From Mycoplasmopsis mucosicanis (lineage in GTDB: Bacteria > Bacillota_I > Bacilli_A > Mycoplasmatales > Metamycoplasmataceae): a stretch of 64,000 bases of DNA. The notes beneath the pieces were generated by a model. It was given only the letters and a program-made list of their open reading frames with translations, did no database searches and had not been told where the DNA came from. The stretch spans positions 1 through 64,000 of the forward strand of contig NZ_SMDN01000002.1 in the NCBI RefSeq assembly GCF_006546935.1, given 5' to 3'. The position numbers and the translations under genes were made by a program. Shown here piece by piece: positions 42,153 to 51,768 of the stretch (the first letter of the stretch is position 1; each line of letters begins with the position of its first letter).

Positions 42153-43138
42153 TGAAAATGGCCAACACAGGTTCATGAGAATTAGCTGCTCAAAAACTAG
42201 ATCAATATGATTCGATTGTAATTTTTCATCATGTTAGACCAGATGGAGATTGCTTAGGTTCTCAATTTGGTTTGAGAGAACTTTTAAGAGTTAATTATCC
42301 ACATAAAAAAGTTTATGCAATTGGCGATAATTGTGGTTTGTTTAGCAACTTTTTAGAATTTGATTTTGATGAAGTACCTAGCGATGAAGTATTGAAAAAA
42401 TCGCTTGGTGTTGTTGTTGATGCTAACCAAAAAGATAGAATTTTTATGCGTGAAGTACTCGATAAGAATCTTTTTGCAGAAACATTGAGAATTGACCACC
42501 ATCCAAACGAAGATGATTTAGACAAAGTCAGTGTTTGGTTAGAAGAACAACGTATTGCTGCGGCTGAAATGATTGCTGAATTAGCATTCCAAAAAGATTG
42601 AAAAATTACTGAAAAAGCAGCAAATTATGTATTTTTAGGAATTGTTACTGATTCAGGACGCTTTCAATTTTCAGATACATCAGCACGTACTCATGAATTA
42701 GCAAGTTATCTATACAAAAATAACTTAAATCCTGAAAAAGTTTATTTAGGTCTAGCACAAACATCACTTGAAGATCTTAAAGCTCAATCAGCACTAATGT
42801 CTTCACTTAAAACCAATGGTCAAGTTGCATATATTCAAATTGATTATAAATCAACAATTGCATTAGGTAAGCAACCTAATGATATGGCTCGACCAAATAT
42901 GATTGGAAATATTAAAGGTTATCCAATTTGACTTTCATTCAATGAAGAGCAAAGTGGCAAAATTAGAGTTGAATTTCGCTCAAATGGCCCTATTGTAAGA
43001 AACGTAGCTCTTAAATGAGGTGGCGGTGGCCACGATCGAGCATCTGGCTGCATGATTTCAACCTTTGATGATGTAGAAAAAATCGTTGCAGATTGCAACG
43101 AAGAAGTAATTAGATGACAAAAAGAAATTAAGGAGTAA
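42152..43138 (+). CDS. nrnA: DHH-family nanoRNase/pAp phosphatase, second copy
   Basis: A 328-residue paralogue of the preceding gene, starting MKMANTGSWELAAQKLDQYDSIVIFHHVRPDGDCLGSQFG. All metal-binding motifs are present: HVRPDGD, VVDANQ, RIDHHPNED, GIVTDSGRFQFSDTS and WGGGGHDRASGC. It is coupled to the first copy (TAATG overlap) and to deoB (two bases between). Both copies look active by motif, which suggests distinct substrates or a heterodimer rather than decay. Confidence 0.9.
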
Positions 43139-43140
43139 TA

Positions 43141-44337
43141 ATGGCAAAATTTAATCGTATTTTTATGATCGTAACTGATGGTTTAGGTATAGGACCTGAC
43201 CGCGATCAAAAAGCTTTTGGAGACAAAGGTGCAAACACAATTCTTTCGGCTTCAAAAAGTGCTAATTTCTTTATAGATAACTGAAAAAAATTAGGTATTG
43301 GTAATGTAACTACTCTTGATGGTGGTGCAAATTATCATGTAAAAAATCCACTTGCATACATGAGTAGAATTCAAGAAGTTTCGAATGCTAAAGACACACT
43401 TGCAGGACACTGAGAAATGATGGGTATTAAAACATTAGTTCCATTCCCTACATTCACTGAAAATGGTTTTCCTGCTGACTTAATCGAAGCGCTTTCTAAA
43501 GCATTTGATGGACGTAAAATTGTATGTAACAGAAGTGGTTCAGGTACTGAAATAATTGATGAATTTGCTCAAGAACAAAAAGAAACAGGAGCTATTATTG
43601 TTTATACATCAATGGACTCAGTGCTACAAATTGCAGCACACGAAGAGTGAATTGGATTAGAAAATCTTTATAGATATGGTAAGGCAGCTCGTGAAATTTG
43701 TTCTTCAAAACCTGAATGAAATGTTGGTAGAATTATAGTTCGTCCTTTCATAACAGATGAAAATGGAAAATACAAACGTACATTTAATAGACATGATTAT
43801 GCAAACCAACCACGTGAAATGATTTTAAACGAATTACAAAAAGCAGGTGTTGAAGTTGTTGCAGTTGGTAAAATTAATGATATTTTTGTTGGCCAAGGTG
43901 TTTCAAGAGCAATTCACTCAGATGGTGATGCACATGCAATGGACATCACAATTGATGAAGCACTAAAAGACACAACAAACACATTTGTATTTACTAACCT
44001 AGTTCAATTCGACTCGCATTATGGTCACCGCCGTGATGTTGATGGTTATGCAGCTAACATTGCACTTTTAGATACAAAAATCGGTGTTTTAATGAATGTA
44101 ATGCGTGAAGATGACTTATTAATTATGACTTCAGACCACGGAAATGATCCACTTTATCCTGGTTTTAACCACACAAGAGAAATGCTTCCTTTAACAATTT
44201 TTTCAAAATCGTTTAAATCACCAAAAGTTCTTGCGGATGTTGAAGGACTTGGAACAACTGGAAACATTGTAGCACGTAACTGAGGTGTTGAAATCGTAAA
44301 TGAAACAGGTGAAGATATTTTTGATAAATTAGTTTAA
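43141..44337 (+). CDS. deoB: Phosphopentomutase
   Basis: An alkaline-phosphatase-fold enzyme of 398 residues that interconverts (deoxy)ribose 1- and 5-phosphate in nucleoside salvage. Motifs follow Deo[25 protein letters not shown] with the first metal Asp, [68 protein letters not shown], and [23 protein letters not shown] is Trp in the GHW motif. It ends the nrnA-nrnA-deoB unit, and both DHH products and DeoB belong to nucleotide recycling. A strong terminator follows. Confidence 0.94.
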
Positions 44338-44342
44338 TTTTT

Positions 44343-44367
44343 ACACAGCAAAATGCTGTGTTTTTTT
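44343..44367 (+). terminator. Terminator of nrnA-nrnA-deoB
   Basis: ACACAGCA and TGCTGTGT around AAA, followed by T's. Confidence 0.85.
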
Positions 44368-44614
44368 ATTTCTTTAAGTATCTTAAATGTGCTTCAAAAT
44401 GCAAAAAATGTATTTTTGTGTTATTTTTATCAATAAAAATTTATTTTTTCTAAACTATGCAAATATGTGTTTTTTAGCAAAGAGGCCAATTTTAAGTGTA
44501 TAAACATACAAAATTAGACCTTTTTGACTATTTATATTTTTTTGCACTCCGTGTGAAAAATTATTGTTTTTATGTGATAATAATTGCATAATTATCTATT
44601 CATTAGGGGGACAA

Positions 44615-45544
44615 ATGATTAAAAATATTTATTTAGCCGGCGGGTGTTTTTGAGGTGTTGAAGCATATTTTGCTAGAGTTAAAGGTGTTAAAGATTCTCA
44701 ATCAGGTTATGCAAATGGAATTAGCGATCAAGCAAACTATCGTGAATTAAAATACACCAATCATGCTGAAACAGTCAAAGTTGAATATGATTCAGATTTA
44801 ATTAGTGTTGAAGAATTGGTTGTACATTTATTTAGACTTATTGATCCAGAATCACTAAACAAGCAAGGGAATGATACAGGAACTCAATATCGTAGTGGAG
44901 TTTATTACACAAGTAAAGAAGATAAAGCAATAATTGAAAGACTTTTTACTCACTATAAAAAAGTATATCCAAGATTTTGTGTTGAATTAGAAGAGTTAAA
45001 ACATTTTATTCCCGCTGAAGAATATCATCAAGACTATTTAGATAAAAATCCTGGTGGCTATTGTCATATAAACTTAAATGTTGACTATGAATTAGATTCA
45101 AAGGAAAAACAACTTATTAAACAAGTTCGAGCAGAAGCAAATTTAGATGAATTAAGCTTTAATGTTCTTAAAAATTCAGCCACTGAAAGACCTCACACAT
45201 CTCAACTAAATAAGGAATATCGCAAAGGTATTTATGTGGAAAAAATAACTGGTGAACCATTATTCACTTCTGACACAAAATTTGATGCAGGCTGTGGATG
45301 ACCTTCATTTTCTTCACCAATCGAGAAAAAAAGCATTAGATATGAAGACGATCACTCACACAATATGTATAGAATCGAAGTTCGTTCAGGACAAGGTGAT
45401 CATCACTTAGGTCATGTGTTTAATGATGGACCTAAAGATAAAGGTGGCCTAAGATATTGCATCAACGGAGCTGCATTAGAATTTATACCTTTTGAAGAGA
45501 TGGACGAAAAAGGTTATTCTGAATACAAAAAATTAGTTAAATAA
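44615..45544 (+). CDS. msrAB: Fused methionine sulfoxide reductase MsrA-MsrB
   Basis: Repairs both stereoisomers of oxidised methionine. The 309-residue protein has MsrA first (YLAGGCFWGVEAYF with the catalytic Cys, [23 protein letters not shown]), then MsrB ([55 protein letters not shown] and the catalytic Cys in [15 protein letters not shown]). The two pairs of zinc CxxC cysteines of some MsrB are missing. Three TGA codons read Trp. GGGGG/AGGGGGAC precedes the ATG. It has its own terminator. Confidence 0.95.
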
Positions 45545-45550
45545 TACAAA

Positions 45551-45572
45551 TACTCGCATCAGCGAGTTTTTG
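45551..45572 (+). terminator. Terminator of msrAB
   Basis: ACTCGC and GCGAGT around ATCA, followed by TTTTTG. Confidence 0.8.
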
Positions 45573-45578
45573 TTTACG

Positions 45579-45831
45579 CACATTTTTGAGTACTTTTGGT
45601 CAAAAATGTGTATTTTTTAATACAAATTTATCTAAATATATTAGGTTTATCAGATATACATCGTTTAGAAATCTTATTTACTAAACGACAGACAAAATTG
45701 TCTTGTGTATTTTGAGTAGTTTTTTACCAATATACACATTTTTGAGTACTTTAAGTCAAAAATGTGTGTCTGGTAGTGTTCATAAACCAACCAAAAATTA
45801 ATGTATAATATTAAAATTATAAGGAGTCATA
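45579..45831 (+). repeat. Intergenic region with two palindromic repeats and a third hairpin
   Basis: No gene. Three inverted repeats are present. The first (45579-45611) has ACATTTTTGA and TCAAAAATGT as arms. The second (45727-45767) has TTTTTACCAATATAC leading into ACACATTTTTGA with the complementary arm after GTACTTTAAG. The third (45660-45688) pairs TCGTTTAG with CTAAACGA. The first two belong to the dispersed family with its clearest copy at 41045-41093. A TATAAT at about 45804 probably starts hisS transcription. Confidence 0.65.
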
Positions 45832-47148
45832 ATGATAAATAGAATTAAAGGAACAAGAGATTTAGGCCCTGCTGAAATGAATTTGCACGAATACATTCGC
45901 AGTGTATTTGTTAAATTCACCAAAAACTATAATTTTAGCCTAATAGACACACCAATTATTGAGCAATCTCAACTATATAAAAGATCTGTAGCTGGTAGTG
46001 ATATTGTCAAAAAAGAAATGTATGAATTCAAGGATAAGGGACAAAGAGATATTGCTTTAAGACCTGAAGGCACTGCAGGTTTTGTACGTGCATTAATCGA
46101 GAATAAATGATACGCAACCCTAAAAACACCTAAATTTGCTTATTTTGGTCAAATGTTTCGATATGAGCAACCACAAAAAGGTCGTCAAAGACAATTTTAT
46201 CAAGCAGGTGTTGAATCGATTGGTGAAGCAAACGTTTTTGCTGATGCAGAACTAATCATTCTTGCTCATAATATCCTTGAAGTTCTAGGTGTTAAAACCA
46301 CTCTTAAAATTAATTCTATTGGCGACAATGAATCGCGTGCAAAATATCAAGATGAACTTAAAAGATATTTTGCACAATATAAAGATCAATTAAGCGAAGA
46401 TTCGCAATCAAGACTTGAAAATAATGTGCTACGCATACTAGATGACAAAGTTGATTCACAAAAAGAATTTGTTAAAAAAGCACCTAAAATTAACAAGTTT
46501 TTATCAGTTTCAAGTCAACAATATTTTGAGCAATTACTCAAAATATTAGACCAATCTGATATCAAATATCAGATTGATTATTCACTTGTACGTGGTCTTG
46601 ATTACTATGATGAAGTTGTTTATGAATTTGTTTCAAATTCTCAAAAATCAGGGTCTCAATCAACGCTTATAGGTGGTGGCAGATATTCTAAATTAATAAA
46701 TGAACTTGGTGGTCCTTTATTAAGTTCTTCAGGTTGAGGTTTTGGAATTGACCGCATAGCTGAAATTATGATGGATGAAAATGTAGAAATAACTAATGAT
46801 GATGTTGAAGTTGTTGATATTTTAGTAGCTTCAACAAACGAAACTCATTTGCTACCTTTATTTAATTTAAGCAATGAATTGCGTTATTATGGAGTTAAAA
46901 TAGAGTTTCTTAAAGATATTTCAAAAAGTAAAAAGATCTTTGATAAAGCTAAAAAACTTTCAGCTAAGTTTGTTATATTTGATGATCTTGTTGAACAAAA
47001 AAATGATCTTTATTTAGTTAAAAACACACTAAATAATGACAAAATGTATTTTAATTTAACCGAAGAAGGTTTTATTGATTTGCTTGAGTTTCTAGCAGAC
47101 AATAAGCTTAAAGCAATAGAGGATCTTGAGGTTATTGATGAGGATTAA
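45832..47148 (+). CDS. hisS: Histidyl-tRNA synthetase
   Basis: A class II aminoacyl-tRNA synthetase of 438 residues. Motif 1 region: RIKGTRDLGPAEMNLHEYIRS. Motif 2: MFRYEQPQKGRQRQFYQAGVE. Histidine-binding signatures: ALRPEGTAGFVRALIE and SLVRGLDYYDEVVYEF. Motif 3: SSGWGFGIDRIAEIM. The C-terminal anticodon-binding domain (VDILVASTNETHLLPLF...) is short and diverged. TGA codons are Trp at 46108 and 46735. AAGGAG precedes the ATG. Confidence 0.96.
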
Positions 47149-47149
47149 C

Positions 47150-47183
47150 AAAAATCAAAAGGAATAAATCCTTTTGATTTTTA
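47150..47183 (+). terminator. Terminator of hisS
   Basis: AAAATCAAAAGGA and its complement around ATAAA, followed by T's. It may also work on the minus strand. Confidence 0.85.
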
Positions 47184-47204
47184 ATTATTTTAATGTGTTT
47201 GTAT

Positions 47205-47238
47205 TTACCAAATATACTCATTTATGAGTATATAGGGA
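47205..47238. repeat. Palindrome near the end of the M23-like gene
   Basis: ATATACTCAT, two bases, ATGAGTATAT (47212-47233), flanked by TTTACCAA and AGGGAAAA. The sequence is related to the dispersed palindromic family, and it lies just after the minus-strand gene. Confidence 0.55.
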
Positions 47239-47241
47239 AAA

Positions 47242-49581
47242 TTATTTTATTCCACCAACTTCGTAGTAATCTTCAACATTAAAGAAGTATGATTCTTCAC
47301 CACGTAGTTTGAATATAAGGTTAGGGTTAACAACACCACGTGCTCGATCTCCTGTTTCATATCGTTGAATTGGCAGTATAAGACTTTGTCTTGAACCGTT
47401 TATTATTTTGTTTTTACCATTTTTAAGTTCACTGGCAGTAAGAGGATTTAGTTTGTATTTTTTGTCGCTACCTAGAACACTAAAAACACCATCAACTCTC
47501 AATGCTTTATACGTTGAACCATCAACATCTGGACTGTATTTTTCAATTCGTTTATCGTAATTTTGACCGTTTTCATGATCGAAACCTGTTGCGAATCGAT
47601 ATTTATTTATTGGATTATAAATTGTAACGTGAGTGTGTGGCATTCAACCACCATTATTATTTGTTGTTCCTACAAATGATATTTTTTGTCCTTTTTTAAA
47701 TGCTATTGGAGTTTTAGGAGTTATTCCTTTAGCAACGTCAATAGTTTTTTTTCTTTTTTCTTTATCAGCAACCACCTCTTTTGATTCAATTACTAATTCG
47801 GGGTTATTAAATACTAAATTCGCATTTTGGTGCATATAACCAATGTAAAAATGATCTGTGTTTGAGAACCATTTTTCTTTTAATCTAGGACTTATTTTTA
47901 GGTTTTCTAATTTGTATCTTGTAACAACATTTGTACCTATTCCCTCGTGTAATGTTTCACCACCTTTTACAAAATATGCACCAACTAGTTCACCATCGAA
48001 TGGAGCAACAATTGCTGTGTTTTCTGGTGCTAAATAATCTTCACCAACATGCAACCATCTAGGCGAATCATTGCTTTTCTCATAGAAACCTCTTAATTCA
48101 TCATAACCACCAGTAAATAAGTTATTTCCATAGAAACTGTACATACTTGCATTAATTTTTGGTAAGTCTGTTTCTGTTAGCTTATTAACAACAAATTGCA
48201 CAAGGTTTTGATTTTTAAGCATAAATTCAGTGTCATAAAGGTCAACAAATTCTCCAACACCAAAGTTTTTGTTTAGTTCATAATCTTTGTCGTTGTATTT
48301 AACTTTTCATTTAGCATCAGCATTACGACGACTGTTAGTTTTTTGAGTTAAACTAAAATTGCTTACTTCAAAACCGCCTCTACTGTAGTTAAAAATCTCA
48401 TAATCATTCAATTTTTCTCAAATAAGATTGTAAATTGAATTTTTAATTGGTTGAATAACCAAATCTTCTCTTAAAGCACTCTTAACAAGTTGATCTTTAA
48501 TTTGTTGGTCTCTTTCATCTTCAATTGTAAAAGCAATTTTTGTATCAAAAGCAGTGTCAGCTATTTTTTTAGGATCTTTAGCATTTTCAGCAACACCTAC
48601 ACGAATATTTAATTCATATTTTAGATGGCTTCCCGGGATGAATTTAATACCTTCAACAAAGTATTTATATTCATATTCGTTTGGTTTAGGTTTGGCTTTT
48701 TGTGTTGTTTTTGGTGTAGTTTTTTGTGTGCCTGCTTTAGCTGCAGTGGCTGTTGCAGGGTGATTATATTTTTCAATTAATGCTTTAATTTCATTTTCTT
48801 TTTCTTCAGAAAGTTTTACACTGAATAACTCATTAAGCATTTTGATTGATAAGTCATTTGGTTCATATTGTTCTAAATACGAAAGTTTTTCTTTGTTGAT
48901 ATCTATTTTAAAGTCAGAATTAGTTATTTTTGGCTTAATTTCATTGCTTAAATTTACAACATCAACATATTTGTTTTCTTTTGAACTGTTTTTAATTCCA
49001 CTTACAAGGAATTCAACATCTCTAGCTTCTTTAAGTTTTTTCTCTGCATCAACTATACGTGTGAAACGAATTGGAATTATAACTTTAGAAAAGTCAACAT
49101 CGCTTCGTCGTATTGAGTGATAAACAATTTGAGTAGTATAAGCTTGTGACTTAATTTTTTCTTTAAAGTATGGGTCTTTAATGCTTTCAATTAAATCTTT
49201 TTTGAATGCTTCGTTATCAAAGTTGATGTAGTCATAAACGTAGTCATTACTTGTAAATTTATCAAAATCTTCTATTTTTGTGAAGTCAACTTTAGTTTTG
49301 GCGTATTTTTGAGCTTTATCTGTGTTGTCTTGGTCAACTTTATCGCTGTAAACAAAGTAATTATTATTCACTAAATTTTGAGCTTCTAAGGCTAATCTTG
49401 ACATTAAATTTGAGTCTTTAGCCTTATTTATTTGTGTAATATCTTGTCTAATGTCTGTAGACGGGTCATCTTTACGCTTGTTATCTGTTGGATTATTGTT
49501 ACATGCTGTTGCAACTACTAAAGGTATTATTGATGATATTGAAGTAGCAGCAAGTGATAATCTTCAAAATTTTCTTCTCAT
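47242..49581 (-). CDS. Large lipoprotein with M23 (LytM)-like domain
   Basis: A 779-residue lipoprotein. The signal peptide (RRKFWRLSLAATSISSIIPLVVATAC) ends in a lipobox. About residues 280-300 form a low-complexity linker (ATATAAKAGTQKTTPKTTQKAKPKP). In the C-terminal third, LHVGEDYLAPENTAIVAPFDGELVGAYF and later WMPHTHVTIYN carry the HxxxD and HxH metal-binding pattern of M23/LytM endopeptidases. Mycoplasmas have no peptidoglycan, so the target must differ (host or bacterial glycopeptide, or other peptide), or the domain only binds. Several TGA codons are Trp. It sits two bases after the stop of a membrane-protein gene, probably one operon. Confidence 0.75.
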
Positions 49582-49582
49582 T

Positions 49583-50482
49583 TTATAAATTATGTGAGAC
49601 TTTGTTGTGGTGCCCTATTAAAACCATAAATATAGGGATTACCAAACTAAATATTATTGTAATTGCGGTTGTTATTGATAAGTTTGTGGTTGCATAGATA
49701 ATTTTGTATCTGTGTTGATTGCATACTTGAATGTCTAAAACTTCTTTATTTTTTTGCGCTTTTATATGCTCTTTAATCATTTCTACTAAGACGTCTATTA
49801 CATAGACGAATGGAAAAGCTAAGTGGAATGCAAATCCGTTAAAAGGAGCTGACATAAATATAATCGCAAATGCAATAATGGTTGAAAATAATACTACTCA
49901 AAATGGATTAGTTGCAAATTGTGCAGCATTTGCAAACGGAAGTCAAGTAATTGTGCTTACAAATAAACCAATGAAGAATACTTCTTTAATTGCATTTTTT
50001 CAAATTGGCAAAGGTTCATGGAGTTTTATTAAATCCATAACACTTGCATTATTGAGTGCTTCATATTTTTTGGTTGATTTTAGCATGTAAAAAAGACCGC
50101 TAAAGAATATGTAACCAACTAGAGCACCTAATATTTGTGCACCAATAATGAAAAAAATGCCTTGGTATGCAAAACCAATTTTGAATTTAGGTATATGTGT
50201 TGAAGCACGCAATATAGATTGTGCTAAAACATTAATAGGATTTATAAAAAATACTAGTCCTTCACGATATATTAAACGCGAAGTACCTCATGGAATCACT
50301 GTAGCAATTAAAAATGCTAGTGCAAATCCTATTGAATTGATTAATGCCGCTCGTTTGTATTGATATATTTTTACTGTTAAGGCTCATAAAAATACGAATA
50401 AGACTAGGCCTAAAACAATTGAAAATTCAGTGACAAAAACTTGACTATTAAATCATTTTGTGAGTATAGTTCCTTCTCTCAT
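49583..50482 (-). CDS. Six-helix membrane protein, possibly aquaporin/MIP-like
   Basis: A 299-residue membrane protein with about six helices: VFVTEFSIVLGLVLFVFLWAL, AALINSIGFALAFLIATVI, FFIIGAQILGALVGYIFFSGLFY and others. A re-entrant-type FINPINVLAQSI and a later NGFAFHLAFPF occupy positions where aquaporins have their two NPA boxes, and AQILGALVGY resembles an aquaporin third helix. Neither NPA box is intact, so the family call is tentative. GAAGGAAAGG precedes the ATG. It probably forms an operon with the M23-like lipoprotein. Confidence 0.55.
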
Positions 50483-50696
50483 TTTTCCTTTCCTTCATGG
50501 TAATAATTAATGTGAATTAATACCAAAAATATTTTATTATATAGATTTTTTTTAAATTGCAAAAAATAAAAAAAATTTAAGTTATGGAATTTATTCCATT
50601 TTGTAGTTTTTTTAATGAACAAATGTGCTTTTTGCAGTGAAATATATATTAAAAAAATTCAGTTTTTAGACTGAATTTTAGTAGATAAAATTTGCC
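50483..50696 (-). terminator. AT-rich gap with a hairpin terminator
   Basis: No gene. AAAATTCAGT and ACTGAATTTT (about 50655-50680) form a hairpin just downstream of the minus-strand ABC fragment's stop codon and probably terminated that gene. Otherwise only A/T runs. Confidence 0.6.
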
Positions 50697-51116
50697 TTAT
50701 TTACTCAAAATATGAATAGTTTGGTCAAATTTACTCATTAATTCTTCATCAAAATGGTGTGTAATATAAATCAAAGTGATTGAAGATTTAATTAGATTAT
50801 TGATGATGTTTGTTGCTAGAAGCTTATCTAAATTGGAAATGGTTTCATCCATAATTAAAATGTCTTTGTTGAAGTGTAATGTTCTGGCTAAGCAAAGTCT
50901 TTGCTTTTGACCTAGCGAAAGTTGATTATCTGCCTCAAAATTTTTGTCTTCAAGTTTATCTAAAACTTTATCATAAAGCTGTGTAAATTTTAGAGATGAT
51001 TCAATATTGTTTGAAGGTTCAAAAAGATTGATATTTGTCTGAGACTTTTTGAATACAATAAGCAGAGTTTTTACAATATTGTTCGCAATATTGTGGTTAG
51101 AAATTATATTTTTGAC
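50697..51116 (-). pseudogene. C-terminal remnant of an ABC exporter ATPase
   Basis: The minus-strand frame codes the end of an ABC ATPase: LSLGQKQRLCLARTL (signature), KDILIMDETISNLD (Walker B) and IYITHHFDEEL (switch His), ending TAA at 50697. Before NLFEPSNNIESSL there is no Walker A, no membrane domain and no start codon; the frame is blocked by TAG at 51117-51119. The signature and the NLFEPSNNI loop resemble exporters of the peptide/bacteriocin type, but the fragment is too short to be sure. It is a deletion relic. Confidence 0.75.
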
Positions 51117-51374
51117 CTAGATGAGTTGAGCAAGGTTCTTGATATTAAGACTGATGAATTTAAAATTAATGACAATATTGAACTTGACACAAAAAATTAT
51201 TACAAAAATTTCAGCGGTGAAACTCCAAAAAACTGAATAAACTCAAAAAATGAATTATATTGATATCTTAAATTGAGATTTATATCATCAAAATCTATTG
51301 AGCAGTATTTTGAACAAATTAAACTCAAAAAGGATAAGTGACGACCCTATTGACCAAGCAATCTTGATTCATAA
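51094..51374 (+). pseudogene. Fragment of an unknown gene
   Basis: With TGA as Trp, a plus-strand frame runs VVRNYIFDLDELSKVLDIK... through KNWINSKNELYWYLKLRFI to ...WRPYWPSNLDS, ending TAA at 51374. It has no ATG or ribosome site and opens leftwards into the antisense of the ABC remnant, so it is probably the C-terminal end of a broken gene. CAATATTG is repeated at 51074-51081 and 51086-51093, near the join of the two remnants. No family recognised. Confidence 0.4.
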
Positions 51375-51768
51375 TTATTCTATATATTTAATTAGTAAAA
51401 ATATTCAAAAACAAGCAATATGCAAACGTATGTATATTGCGTGTTTTTTATATATGTGTCTAATATACGAATTTAGATCATGAAGTACTCATTAAAGCAA
51501 AGAAGTCGCTTTTAAGTTGTCTAAATCCTGATTAGTTTAAAATGATTAAGATTTAGATAAGCAATTATTTAATATAGATTAAAGCATAAGAACTTAAAAA
51601 ATGCAAAATAAGCCAAATTATGAAATAAATTTGCATTTTTTACTTTTTTGTGTATTATTAGTCTACTTAATTATTAAACAAAATATATACATTTGCATTG
51701 AATATATAATATGCAAACTTACACAATTTATACATATATGCTAATACATATATTAATTAGGAGAAAAT
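51375..51768 (+). other. Gap with terminator-like hairpins and a promoter
   Basis: No gene recognised; the 61-codon frame at 51298-51483 has no ribosome site and overlaps the fragment. ACAAGCAATAT...ATATTGCGTGT (51409-51445) is a hairpin followed by T's. AAAATGCAAA and TTTGCATTTT (about 51599-51646) form another. TATAAT near 51704-51709 and AGGAG at 51760 serve the next gene. Confidence 0.5.

Noticed and set aside
45579..45831. T-box leader for hisS
   Set aside because: No conserved T-box sequence (AGGGUGGNACCGCG-like) is present; the hairpins belong to the dispersed palindrome family.
51298..51483. A 61-codon ORF
   Set aside because: No ribosome site; it overlaps the broken gene fragment and a terminator-like hairpin.
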